Shown: positions 1 to 7,756 of the stretch, piece by piece
Numbering within the stretch: position 1 is the stretch's first letter
Layout of the letters: every line of letters begins with the position of its first letter
Source of the DNA: JAOZTV01 sp965371805
GTDB taxonomy: Bacteria > Acidobacteriota > Aminicenantia > UBA2199
NCBI GenBank assembly: GCA_965371805.1
Contig: CBDUZW010000029.1
Span: 1 to 52,910 of the forward strand
Length of the DNA stretch: 52,910 nucleotides
Direction of reading: 5' to 3'
The notes under the pieces: model-generated
What the model was told of the DNA's origin: nothing
The model's input: only the letters and a program-made list of their open reading frames with translations
Database searches by the model: none
Translations under genes and position numbers: made by a program

Positions 1-50
1 TCACGTACCGTTCTAAGAGAGGCTGGGGTGAAAATCCCTGGTCGACTCAC
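1..50 (+). mobile_element. 3' end of a group II intron (domain V end plus domain VI)
   Basis: The window opens with TCACGTACCGTTCT, like the 3' strand of group II domain V. A domain-VI-like stretch follows (GAGAGGCTGGGG ... CCCTGGTCGACTC) and ends in AC at 49-50, fitting the AY end of these introns. The intron lies antisense to the adjacent PadR gene and supplies that gene's last codons and stop. The rest of the intron is outside the window. This call rests on recognising the motif, not on a covariance search. Confidence 0.7.
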
Positions 51-570
51 CAGTCTCCTTAATTGTTTTCATACCATTTAAGTAATTCTCAAACCACTTA
101 TATAGAAATTTATAATAATCCTGTCCTAAATTTAATACATCTAGTTGATACTTATTATCCACGCCACAGGTTGTTTCAACCATATCCAGTTTTTCCAAAT
201 GAGATTTGATTTTTTCCAGATAATTTTTGATCTTAATTTTCCTATCTTCCAAAGGAATATGTGAAAAAAAGAAAAGTTTCAAAAGTGAATTTTCCTTAAG
301 TTTTGATATTTCAATATCCTCTTTCATCCATTCAAGGAATATACTTTTCCCCTTTTCAGTAATAGAATAGTACTTTTTAAATCTATTATTCTCAATCTTT
401 TCATTAGATTTGACAGCACCCGTTTTCTCCAATTTTTGAAATGCCGGATTAATACTGCCAAGGCTTGTTGTATAAAACAGACTTGTACTATTCTCCATTA
501 TTTTTTTTATTTCATAAGAAGTTAATTTTTCTTTCTCAAACAATAATCCAAGAAGAATTTTATCCTGCAT
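13..570 (-). CDS. PadR-family transcriptional regulator, C-terminus replaced by intron sequence
   Basis: The 185-residue protein starts with a PadR winged helix (about residues 1-85: LLGLLFEKEKLTSYEIKK..., a helix with LEKTGAVKS, then a wing and YSITEKGKSIF). A helical region like the PadR C-terminal dimerisation domain follows (about 95-175). PadR proteins usually repress an adjacent gene in response to a small molecule. The start has AAAGGA upstream, inside the end of the SDR gene, with a 5-base gap, so the two form one operon. About 12 terminal residues (GESTRDFHPSLS) and the stop lie within group II intron sequence, so the natural C-terminus is lost or extended. The DNA-binding domain is intact. 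Confidence 0.85.
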   Translation of the reverse strand: MQDKILLGLLFEKEKLTSYEIKKIMENSTSLFYTTSLGSINPAFQKLEKTGAVKSNEKIENNRFKKYYSITEKGKSIFLEWMKEDIEISKLKENSLLKLFFFSHIPLEDRKIKIKNYLEKIKSHLEKLDMVETTCGVDNKYQLDVLNLGQDYYKFLYKWFENYLNGMKTIKETGESTRDFHPSLS

Positions 571-575
571 AATTT

Positions 576-1367
576 TTAGTCCTTTTTATGATCTTTCATA
601 ATGCTTTTGGAAATATTAGCTACCATATTACGGGTCGCAAATTTTGCAGAAAAAACCCTGAGTTTATTTACAGTTCCAACGATAACAGATAGTTTTTTAT
701 TAAATAAAGCATTAACTCCTATCTCAGCTACTTTTTTGGATGATACTCTGCTTTTCTTATCAAGATGTGGATTATTCAAATCTTTTTTATCCATTTCAGT
801 AAAAAAACCTGTATCTGTGGCTCCAGGTGATAAACATGTAACAGTCACATTATAGTCTTCCATCTCCTTTGCCAATGCTTCAGAAAAATTTAATACAAAA
901 CTCTTTGAAGCTCCGTAAGCAGCAAAATAAGGAGTCGGCTGATATGCAGCAGCTGAAGCAATATTTAGTATTTTTCCCTCTCTCTTCTCTTTCATCCTTT
1001 TACCATAATAGAAACAGAGCTCACTTAAACTTGCGATATTTAACTGCAGCATATTGCTGACCTCATCAATATCCATATCAACATGTTCCCCATAAAGTCC
1101 AACACCAGCATTATTTATTAAAATATCAACATCAAGTTTATTATTTTCTGTGAATTCTAATACATTTTTTACACTTCCTGACTCAGATAGATCCACACTA
1201 TAATAAAGGACTTGAATATTATAATCTTTTTCAAGCTCCGTCTTGATTGTCTCAAGTTTATTTTCATTCCTGCTTACAAGAATAAGATTATACCTTTTCT
1301 CAGCAAAAATCTTTGCCATATCTAACCCAATACCGGAACTTGCTCCGGTGATTAAAACATAATTCAT
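576..1367 (-). CDS. SDR-family NAD(P)-dependent oxidoreductase
   Basis: This is a classical short-chain dehydrogenase of about 263 residues with a Rossmann fold. The cofactor motif TGASSGIG is at residues 7-14, NNAG at 85-88, catalytic Ser near 138 and YGASK with Tyr151/Lys155. The basic RN after beta-strand 2 suggests NADP(H). The substrate cannot be told. I chose the ATG at 1367 because GGGAGGGAAT precedes it; a GTG seven codons upstream would include that ribosome site in the protein. It is first in an operon with padR, behind a TTGACA promoter and two palindromes, so PadR probably controls it. Confidence 0.9.
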   Translation of the reverse strand: MNYVLITGASSGIGLDMAKIFAEKRYNLILVSRNENKLETIKTELEKDYNIQVLYYSVDLSESGSVKNVLEFTENNKLDVDILINNAGVGLYGEHVDMDIDEVSNMLQLNIASLSELCFYYGKRMKEKREGKILNIASAAAYQPTPYFAAYGASKSFVLNFSEALAKEMEDYNVTVTCLSPGATDTGFFTEMDKKDLNNPHLDKKSRVSSKKVAEIGVNALFNKKLSVIVGTVNKLRVFSAKFATRNMVANISKSIMKDHKKD

Positions 1368-1394
1368 ATTCCCTCCCTGTATCGCCACGCTATA

Positions 1395-1440
1395 TATCGT
1401 TACGATACATAACTATGTCACGTTTTTTTCACTTTGTCAA
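1395..1440 (-). promoter_or_regulatory. Promoter and double palindrome in front of the SDR-padR operon
   Basis: On the minus strand a perfect -35 TTGACA sits at 1440-1435. The likely -10 (CATAGT or TATGTA) overlaps the palindrome ACATA-AC-TATGT at 1407-1418. A second palindrome TATCGT-T-ACGATA at 1395-1407 abuts it. Two dyads over the -10 and start region suit repression by the operon's own PadR; that link is inferred. Confidence 0.6.
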
Positions 1441-1518
1441 GTTTTAATAAATTTATTTTTTGCCCGAATTACCAGAGCCTGTTAGATATTCCGACGATTC
1501 CGATTGTAACGAATTTGG

Positions 1519-1911
1519 TTAATACCAATTTTCCAGTCTTAAATTATCTATTCGTTTAAATTCTTTCAGGTTCCGTGTCACCAAGATACCATTGTTATAT
1601 AATGCAATTCCGGCAATTAGAATATCGTATGGTCCGATCGGAGTTCCCTGTTCTTCCAATTTAGCTCTGATTTTTGCTGCTACTTGTGCTTCTTCTCTTC
1701 CAAAAGGCAGGATTTCTATTATTGATGTTAACTCATTTAATTGTTGGATTCTTTTTGAAGGATAATTAGATTTTCTTATCCCGGTTTCAAGCTCATATAA
1801 CACAACTGAAGGAATGGCAATCTCTTTCGGAGATTTGCTTAAGAATTTTTCAGCTACTTTTCCTTCTCCCTTAAAAAAATAGATCAGTGTATTTGTATCT
1901 AATACAAACAC
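1519..1911 (-). CDS. vapC: VapC-type PIN-domain ribonuclease toxin
   Basis: The 130-residue PIN protein has acidic metal ligands Asp5 (LDTN), Glu40 (LYELE) and Asp96 (PYDILIAG), plus TRN..EF near the C-terminus, the usual VapC pattern. VapC toxins are Mg-dependent endoribonucleases that cut tRNA or rRNA and are neutralised by the partner antitoxin. Translation starts at GTG, whose G is the last base of the antitoxin's TAG stop, indicating translational coupling. Length and motifs are complete, so the toxin is probably functional. Confidence 0.93.
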   Translation of the reverse strand: MFVLDTNTLIYFFKGEGKVAEKFLSKSPKEIAIPSVVLYELETGIRKSNYPSKRIQQLNELTSIIEILPFGREEAQVAAKIRAKLEEQGTPIGPYDILIAGIALYNNGILVTRNLKEFKRIDNLRLENWY

Positions 1912-2141
1912 TATAATTCTTCCCTCTTGATGTCATCAGATAAAGTTTTCCTCATCTCATCAACATCGGACAGGTCTTTCCAGGCTCCGGCTAATTCTTT
2001 TACTTTAGCAGGAAATTCATTTCGTATTTTTTCATTAATTAAGTCTGATATCCATTTACTCTTAGATTTTTTAGTATTTCGCAAAACTGACATTAGATTT
2101 AATTCTGTTTGTTCATCAATATATATTGTAACTTGCCCCAT
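1911..2141 (-). CDS. vapB: Ribbon-helix-helix (CopG-like) antitoxin of the VapC pair
   Basis: The 76-residue protein begins with a beta-strand and two helices typical of RHH regulators (VTIYIDEQTELNLMSVLRNTKKSKSKWISDLINEKIRN). The C-terminal tail (AGAWKDLSDVDEMRKTLSDDIKREEL) resembles toxin-binding tails of CopG/VapB antitoxins. It lies directly upstream of and overlaps the toxin, the normal order. GGGAGGTG precedes the ATG. The complex probably represses its own promoter through the palindrome just upstream. Confidence 0.88.
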   Translation of the reverse strand: MGQVTIYIDEQTELNLMSVLRNTKKSKSKWISDLINEKIRNEFPAKVKELAGAWKDLSDVDEMRKTLSDDIKREEL

Positions 2142-2159
2142 AATACACCTCCCAAAAAC

Positions 2160-2181
2160 ACATATATTATATATTATATGT
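2160..2181. promoter_or_regulatory. Dyad upstream of the vapBC operon
   Basis: ACATATA and TATATGT form perfect 7-bp arms around an 8-base AT centre, about 20 bases upstream of the antitoxin start. RHH antitoxins bind such dyads for autoregulation. The assignment is positional. Confidence 0.45.
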
Positions 2182-2224
2182 TTTTCAAGGAAATTTCAAC
2201 TAAAATCAATTTTTTTAAAAAAAA

Positions 2225-2285
2225 GTTGACAAAAGTCAAAAACTATATACACTTAACATATGTTAACTTAATTAACATTTGTTAT
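2225..2285 (+). promoter_or_regulatory. Promoter with tandem TetR-type palindromic operators
   Basis: TTGACA at 2225-2230 is a good -35. Downstream, TTAACATATGTTAA (2253-2266) is a perfect 14-bp palindrome and TTAACATTTGTTAT (2272-2285) is a near copy 19 bp on. The TetR gene in this operon is the obvious candidate ligand, making the operon self-repressed. Confidence 0.55.
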
Positions 2286-2317
2286 TTGCGGTTAGCTAAA
2301 AAAATTTGGAGGGGAAA

Positions 2318-4114
2318 ATGAAATTTATTCGCAACAATATTTTGGTAATCATTTCTTTTATGACAATTATTTCTCTATTCAGTATATCGTCATTTTTATT
2401 AATGACCGGATCTGAGATAGAAGACTTTCATACAATTGTGCTTATTGCTTCTTTTATCATTCTTATAAACCTTATATTATCAATTCTAATAAAGAAGATA
2501 AGTTATTTTATTTTTGCAATTTCGATATTAATACTATCCGGTTCAATATCTGTATTGCTGAACAGCCCTATTGGGGAATTATTTCTTGGAAATACCATCG
2601 CAGCAATGTATATAGGTTTTTTTATCATGGCATTTCTTCCTCAATTAATCGGGTTAAAACCATTCTCATATTATATATCCAAAAATAATTTTCCTGAAGC
2701 TATAGTAAAGAGCGACCAGTTTATGAAGATAAACTCACTTGTCTCCTTTATCTGGGCAACAATATTCCTGGTTAGTTTTATTTTAACAATAGTTTCTTAT
2801 TCAGATGATTATGTTATTCAACAAATAATCCAGAATACACTCCCTATTATAATTCAATTGACTATTGGAATATATGTCTCAACAAAACTCCCAATTATCC
2901 TGATTCAAAAGATTCCTGCAGAGAGAATTAAATTTGATACAGTTAAAGAAATGTTTCAGACTATGCCTCTCGGGTTAAATAAAGCAAGAGCAAAAGAGAT
3001 AAATACAATAATACAGTTTAACCTTTCAGGTGATGAAGATATAACAGGTTATCTTACTATAAAGGACCAGCAATGTACTTATACAGATGGAGTCTCAGAA
3101 AACCCCGACACAACAATTATATCTGATAGTAAGCTCTGGTTAGGTATATCAAATGGAGATATAGACGGTAATAAAGCCTATCTAAATAAGGAATACACAG
3201 TTATGGGAGAGGCTGAGATCTTATTGCAATTAGACAAACTTTTTGCACCTCCTGAGCAGAGAAAAATAACCAAAAAAAAAGATTTAAAAAAAAGTGAAAC
3301 AGCAAGCTTCTCATATGAAAAACTGAAACCTGGAAAAATTAAAAATATTGTTGTTATAAACGGTTCATTGAGAAACACAAAATTCAGTAAGAGCCTGTTT
3401 ATGGCAAATAGTTTTATAGACGGTGCAAAAAAAGCAGGAGCCTCAGTTGAGATGATAGACTTGAAAGAGAAGGACATAAACTATTGCACCGGTTGTTATA
3501 CCTGCTGGACAAAAACTCCCGGTGTATGTATCCATAAAGATGATATGCCTGAATTATTAGTAAAATACAGAAAGGCAGATCTCATAATCTTTGTGTCCCC
3601 TCTTTATGTATTTTCTGTATCTGCAAAACTTAAGGTTTTTATAGACAGATTACTTCCTATTTTACAACCTTATATGAGAAATAATGAGGAGCATACATAT
3701 CATCCACCAAGATATGAGGAGGACCCTGAGCAGGGATTAATAATATTTTCAGCTGGCGGTTTTCCGGATATAGACCATAATTTTGACGGAATTTCTGCAA
3801 TAATGAGAAATATGGGTTCGCATTTTTCGAAATCATTATTAATGGGTGAATTTTTTCTTCCTGCAGCAGAGATGATCTGTCAGCCGGTATATAAGAGTAG
3901 AAAAGAGAGAATTCAAAAGAATTGTTTTGATGCAGGTTTTGATTCTGTAACAAAGGGTGAGATTAAACAGGAATATATGGATATCGTAGCAGACCCGGGA
4001 GTCGATACCGAGACCTTTGGGGAACAGGCAAATAATTATTGGAGCAGCCTTGATGGAAAAATGTCATACTATAAAGGAACTCCTGAATTAAAATATAAAA
4101 CGGAGGAAACATGA
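2318..4114 (+). CDS. Membrane / SCP2-like / flavodoxin-fold NAD(P)H-FMN reductase fusion protein
   Basis: This 598-residue protein starts at the ATG preceded by TTGGAGGGG. Residues about 5-200 hold six or so hydrophobic helices. About 205-315 resemble an SCP2 sterol-carrier domain (FNLSGDEDITGYLTIKDQQC... then VMGEAEILLQL). About 340-560 are a flavodoxin-like FMN reductase domain (IVVINGSLRNTKFSKSL, then NYCTGCYTCW, then FVSPLYVFSVSAKLKVFIDR). CxGCYxCW also occurs in iron-sulfur flavoproteins, but only some of the cysteines are present, so a cluster is uncertain. The protein probably carries electrons at the membrane, perhaps to a hydrophobic ligand. It shares four bases with the next gene and belongs to a TetR-controlled operon. 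Confidence 0.8.
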   Translation: MKFIRNNILVIISFMTIISLFSISSFLLMTGSEIEDFHTIVLIASFIILINLILSILIKKISYFIFAISILILSGSISVLLNSPIGELFLGNTIAAMYIGFFIMAFLPQLIGLKPFSYYISKNNFPEAIVKSDQFMKINSLVSFIWATIFLVSFILTIVSYSDDYVIQQIIQNTLPIIIQLTIGIYVSTKLPIILIQKIPAERIKFDTVKEMFQTMPLGLNKARAKEINTIIQFNLSGDEDITGYLTIKDQQCTYTDGVSENPDTTIISDSKLWLGISNGDIDGNKAYLNKEYTVMGEAEILLQLDKLFAPPEQRKITKKKDLKKSETASFSYEKLKPGKIKNIVVINGSLRNTKFSKSLFMANSFIDGAKKAGASVEMIDLKEKDINYCTGCYTCWTKTPGVCIHKDDMPELLVKYRKADLIIFVSPLYVFSVSAKLKVFIDRLLPILQPYMRNNEEHTYHPPRYEEDPEQGLIIFSAGGFPDIDHNFDGISAIMRNMGSHFSKSLLMGEFFLPAAEMICQPVYKSRKERIQKNCFDAGFDSVTKGEIKQEYMDIVADPGVDTETFGEQANNYWSSLDGKMSYYKGTPELKYKTEET

Positions 4115-4536
4115 GAAGAATCATATTAGTATTAAGTTTAATGGTAACATTATTTATTGGTTTGAGTGCGGAAGAGTCAGCTTCAAAGGGAGATATTCTG
4201 GTAAAAATTACAAATATCAAAATATCACAAAAGGGAAATTTATTTTTAGCAATTTATAAAGGAGAGGAGAATTTCAAAGGAAAAAACAATTCACAGGCAG
4301 AGATAATTATTCCAGTAAAAGACAAAGAATGTAATCATCTATTTAAAAACATTCCTTATGGAAACTATGCTATTGCTTTATTTCATGACAAAAACGGAAA
4401 TGAAAAGATCGATACCGGGCTTTTTGGTATCCCTAAAGAAGGTTATGGTTTCTCAAATAAGTCAAGAAAGTATAAAAAAGCTTCATTTGATCTGAAATCA
4501 GAAAAGTATGAAGTTATTATAAAGATTAAATATTGA
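4111..4536 (+). CDS. Secreted DUF2141 protein
   Basis: The 141-residue protein has an N-terminal signal peptide (MRRIILVLSLMVTLFIGLSA). The DUF2141 core follows: an IKISQKGNLFLAIY strand, then YAIALFHDKNGNEKIDTGLFGIPKEGYGFSN, the family hallmark. The biochemical role of the family is unknown; it is periplasmic or exported. The start overlaps the upstream stop as ATGA, so it is co-translated with the flavodoxin fusion. The family is common in Bacteroidota and Proteobacteria. Confidence 0.88.
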   Translation: MRRIILVLSLMVTLFIGLSAEESASKGDILVKITNIKISQKGNLFLAIYKGEENFKGKNNSQAEIIIPVKDKECNHLFKNIPYGNYAIALFHDKNGNEKIDTGLFGIPKEGYGFSNKSRKYKKASFDLKSEKYEVIIKIKY

Positions 4537-4548
4537 TTGGGAGAGATC

Positions 4549-5169
4549 ATGGGAATAAATGAGCGAAAACAGAAGGAAAAAGATAAATTAAGAAGAAAGA
4601 TCTTAAATACAGCTAAAGATATTTTAATTGAGCAGGGGATAAACAAATTGACAATGAGAGCAATTGCTAAAAAAATAAACTACTCCCCTACTACAATTTA
4701 CCTTTATTTTAAGAATAAAGAGAAACTAACCTTCCATCTTCTGGAATACTCATTTCAAATCCTTGTAGAAGCCCTTCAAAAAGAGGATATTAAAACGTAT
4801 TCAAATTCAATTGAAAGATTAAAAGCTGGTCTAACTATTTATATAAAAAACGGTTTGGATAACTCAAATTTTTATAAAATAATGACAGGTTCTATTCTTG
4901 AGTTCAAAAACCCTGAGATGACATTAAAAGAGGGTACAATGAATGAAAAATCCTTTTCAATATTACAAGAAGGGGTTGAACTTTGTATAAAAAACAAAGA
5001 GTTAAAACCCGGCGATCCATTTAATATTGCAAAAATACTCTGGGTTGCAATACATGGTATTACAATTATTATGATTGATACTCCTACTTTTCCATGGGGA
5101 AATAAAGATCAATTTATAAGTGATTATTTAGATGTCCTGATAAAGGGACTAAAAGGAGAAACAAAATGA
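4549..5169 (+). CDS. TetR/AcrR-family transcriptional regulator
   Basis: The 206-residue protein has the TetR N-terminal HTH at about residues 8-55 (ILNTAKDILIEQGINKLTMRAIAKKINYSPTTIYLYF, then KNKEKLTFHLLEYS). The C-terminal ligand domain includes WVAIHGITIIMIDTPTFPW, the WHG-type C-terminal pattern. I chose the ATG behind GGGAGAGATC; an upstream TTG would swallow that site. Third gene of the operon, 12 bases after DUF2141, it probably represses the operon through the palindromes at 2253-2285. Confidence 0.92.
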   Translation: MGINERKQKEKDKLRRKILNTAKDILIEQGINKLTMRAIAKKINYSPTTIYLYFKNKEKLTFHLLEYSFQILVEALQKEDIKTYSNSIERLKAGLTIYIKNGLDNSNFYKIMTGSILEFKNPEMTLKEGTMNEKSFSILQEGVELCIKNKELKPGDPFNIAKILWVAIHGITIIMIDTPTFPWGNKDQFISDYLDVLIKGLKGETK

Positions 5170-5170
5170 A

Positions 5171-6148
5171 TATAAAAACAAAGAAAAACATTTAATTATT
5201 TCAAGTAAAGGCGTAATTGCCATTGGCTCGGCAGGGGTCCGAAAAGCTGGTACTGACATTGAGTTTACTACGAATGATTTTGTGCATCTTGGCTCCTGCA
5301 CAAAAGCGATGACCAGCACAATGATCGGCACATTGGTAGCTGAAGGGAAATTGCAGTGGGATATGAAATTAATTGAAGTAATTCCAGAGCTTAAGAAAAG
5401 TATCCATCCGGATTATCATGAAATCACGCTCTGGCAATTGCTGACTCATCGTGCGGGAATTGTAAAAAATCCGGCCAATTGGGCAGCTTTTTTGGAGCAG
5501 GAAATAAAAGAGAGACGTCTGTCAATATTAAAAAAAAATCTGAGGTATCCGGCAAGGCTAAAGCCGGGGGAATTCCATTACTCAAATTTCGGCTATATGA
5601 TTGCAGCTTGTATGGCCGAAAAGATAACCGGCTTAAGCTGGGAAACGTTAATGAGAAAACGCCTGTTTGATCCGCTTGGAATGATTTCAGCAGATTTTGG
5701 TGCTCCCGGTACAGCCAATAAAATAGACCAGCCATGGGGTCATGAGAAATGGGGAAACGGATGGAATCCTTCTTATCCTGATAACCCTCAGGCCCTTGGA
5801 CCTGCCGGCCGGGTTCATTGCTCCATAAAGGACTGGGCGAAGTTCCTGAGGATTTACCTGACTGGAAAAACGCCTATTCTGGGAAAAAAATTCTTGAATA
5901 GGTTGATAACTCCAATTGGTTTCTATGCAGGCGGTTGGGGAGTTGTTAAACAACCGTGGGCCAAGGGGATAGTACTCACCCATGGTGGCAGTAACGGGAT
6001 ATGGTATACAATGGTTATGGTGGCACCGAATTTAGATAGAGCTTTTATCGTGGTCACAAATTCACGTGATTTTAGTAATACCGATTCTATTTGTACTAAA
6101 ATTATTACGAAACTGATCAGGATGGAGTCGAATATCAGGAAAGAATAA
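5171..6148 (+). pseudogene. Class C beta-lactamase-like serine hydrolase lacking its N-terminus
   Basis: Homology runs without stops from about 5189 (HLIISSKGVIAIGSAGVRK) to the end, but no ATG, GTG or TTG opens this frame before GTG 5282. That GTG would cut off a core strand and leave the catalytic SCTK at residues 5-8. An ATG at 5166 starts a nine-codon peptide in another frame. The family expects some 30-60 more N-terminal residues, including a signal peptide. Active-site motifs SCTK, YSNFGY and HGGSNG are intact. The gene looks noticeably richer in G and C than its neighbours, which suggests transfer. Expression from GTG 5282 as a cytoplasmic remnant cannot be excluded. Confidence 0.75.
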
Positions 6149-6266
6149 TTTAAGGTCATTAAAAAAACTATAAATAAAGGATTTCTCTTCTATATGGAAA
6201 GGGATATGGGGTTGATCTGAGTGAAAAAAATGGAATGATAACATGCCGAATGAAACTAGGGACATT

Positions 6267-6644
6267 ATGAAAATTTTAAATATTCTTATTGTAGATGATG
6301 AATTCTTTGCCCGGAAGGAACTGGCTAACAGAGTATATAATTATAATGAAAATTATATTGTACATCAGGCCGATTCTGTAGATTCTGCTGTTGAAGTTTT
6401 GAAAAAAGAAAAAATAGATTTGATTTTTCTGGATATTCATTTAATGGGAGAAACAGGATTTGATTTGCTGAAACGAATAAAAATCAAGATGGATGTAATT
6501 TTTATAACAGCCTATGAAGAGTATGCACTCCCCGCATTTGAAGTTAATGCGGATGACTATCTGCTTAAACCGGTCAGTATAAAGAGATTTAATATGGCGA
6601 TGGAAAGAGTTCTTAACAAAACAAAACCAGATGTTTCAGGGTAA
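6267..6644 (+). CDS. Stand-alone response-regulator receiver domain, probably truncated LytTR type
   Basis: The 125-residue protein is one CheY-like receiver: acidic pocket DDE at 10-12, phosphorylatable Asp56 (FLDIHL), Thr in ITAYEEY and Lys in LLKPV. AYEEYALPAFEVNADDYLLKPV is typical of AlgR/LytR regulators, whose LytTR DNA-binding domain should follow a linker; here the ORF stops just after the last helix. The ATG at 6267 (AGGG upstream) is preferred over one at 6243. No partner kinase is adjacent. It could be a phosphate sink or debris. Confidence 0.8.
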   Translation: MKILNILIVDDEFFARKELANRVYNYNENYIVHQADSVDSAVEVLKKEKIDLIFLDIHLMGETGFDLLKRIKIKMDVIFITAYEEYALPAFEVNADDYLLKPVSIKRFNMAMERVLNKTKPDVSG

Positions 6645-6707
6645 TTAACCTCTCAGTAGAACATATTTGTCAAATTTAAGAACTTATTTTATAAGAGCCT
6701 AATTCCA

Positions 6708-6770
6708 TCGAATCTATTTACCCTTTATTGAAAATATCATTTGTTTATTTTTTATAAATCTGATATATTT
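6708..6770 (+). promoter_or_regulatory. Leader B, copy 1: 20-bp direct repeat and -10 before the araC-like gene
   Basis: TCGAATCTATTTACCCTTTA at 6708 is followed exactly 20 bp later by TTGAAAATATCATTTGTTTA, and TGATATATT lies at 6761-6769. This matches three other copies at 26199, 26565 and 31531. Half-sites two helical turns apart next to the core promoter are characteristic of AraC-family control, so autoregulation is likely. Confidence 0.6.
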
Positions 6771-6805
6771 AACTTAGATGTATAATATGATAACAAAAAT
6801 AATTA

Positions 6806-7657
6806 ATGATTTTAGAAATAGATAAAATCTGTATTTTAATGGAGAAGCAAAATATTATTTGGAAACTAAAGGAGTTGGGAGGATTGGAAATACAAAAGGC
6901 AACTTACAACCATTCTTTCACACCTCATTTTCATGAGGAATATTCAATTAGCATTTTTTTAAAAGGTTCACAGGAGAAGTCTTACAGGGGCTCAACACAT
7001 ATCATACATGAAGGTCAGATTTGTGTGATAAACCCCGGAGAGGTTCATTTTGCCACTCCTGTGGATCAGGACGGCTGGACTTATCGGGCTTTATATGCAA
7101 ATGCATCTTTATTAAGAGATATATTCACACAAATTATGGGAAAGAAGCAGAATTACCCTGTTTTTCCAAATCCGGTTATTGAAGACAAGAAGCTGTTTAA
7201 TATAATATTAAATTTACATCTAATCCTTGAAAAGCCAGAGGTTTCTTTGCTTGAGAAAGAATCGGTTTTTGTGGAAGTGATGGAAAAGTTGATTTTAAAG
7301 TACGCAAATGTGCGGTCTAATGATAAGATTTTAAAATCATCCGGCAAACACATAAATAAGGTAAAAGAGTATCTTAATCAAAATTATGGAGAGGAAATTT
7401 CACTTGAATTGCTTTCGGAACTGACCCGATTAAGTCCATATTATCTCCTGCGTTTATTTAAAAAGGAGGTGGGTTCCACACCACATATATACTTGACACA
7501 GCGTCGTATTTCTAAAGCCAAACAGTTCCTGACATTAGGAGAGTCTCTCTCTGATGTCGCCTATAAAACCGGCTTTGTGGATCAAAGTCATTTCACCAAT
7601 AGATTTAAAAATATTGTCGGTATAACACCCGGTCAATATATCTATCAAAATAAATAA
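6806..7657 (+). CDS. AraC-family transcriptional regulator with cupin sensor domain
   Basis: The 283-residue protein has an N-terminal cupin/AraC-binding domain (about 20-110: HSFTPHFHEEYSISIF, INPGEVHFATP). The C-terminal double HTH (about 185-283) reads INKVKEYLNQNYGEEISLELLSEL, then LSDVAYKTGFVDQSHFTNRFKN and GITPGQY. No clear ribosome site precedes ATG 6806; the ATG at 6839 is an alternative. The 3' end continues directly into leader A. Copies of this 3' end recur at 10677 and 22745, so the regulator and the downstream leader were duplicated together. It probably regulates the exported-protein genes of this island. Confidence 0.88.
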   Translation: MILEIDKICILMEKQNIIWKLKELGGLEIQKATYNHSFTPHFHEEYSISIFLKGSQEKSYRGSTHIIHEGQICVINPGEVHFATPVDQDGWTYRALYANASLLRDIFTQIMGKKQNYPVFPNPVIEDKKLFNIILNLHLILEKPEVSLLEKESVFVEVMEKLILKYANVRSNDKILKSSGKHINKVKEYLNQNYGEEISLELLSELTRLSPYYLLRLFKKEVGSTPHIYLTQRRISKAKQFLTLGESLSDVAYKTGFVDQSHFTNRFKNIVGITPGQYIYQNK

Positions 7658-7679
7658 TTATCATTTCATTATTTTTACA

Positions 7680-7756
7680 TTAAAAGAGCAATAATCTGCA
7701 ATACAGTTACTTTTATAATTTGTATTATCTAAGATTGAAACTTTCAATAAGGAGAA
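7680..7756 (+). promoter_or_regulatory. Leader A, copy 1 (before the MBL-fold gene)
   Basis: The conserved block TTAAAAGAGCAATAATCTGC is followed by AATACA-N15-TGTATT enclosing a TATAAT, then a purine-rich ribosome site. Nine related copies occur in the window, mostly 30-60 bases before signal-peptide starts. The dyad and embedded -10-like hexamer suggest a regulated promoter. Confidence 0.6.

Noticed and set aside
601..1060. Plus-strand open frames opposite the SDR gene
   Set aside because: They have no ribosome sites or recognisable motifs and mirror a well-supported oxidoreductase on the other strand.
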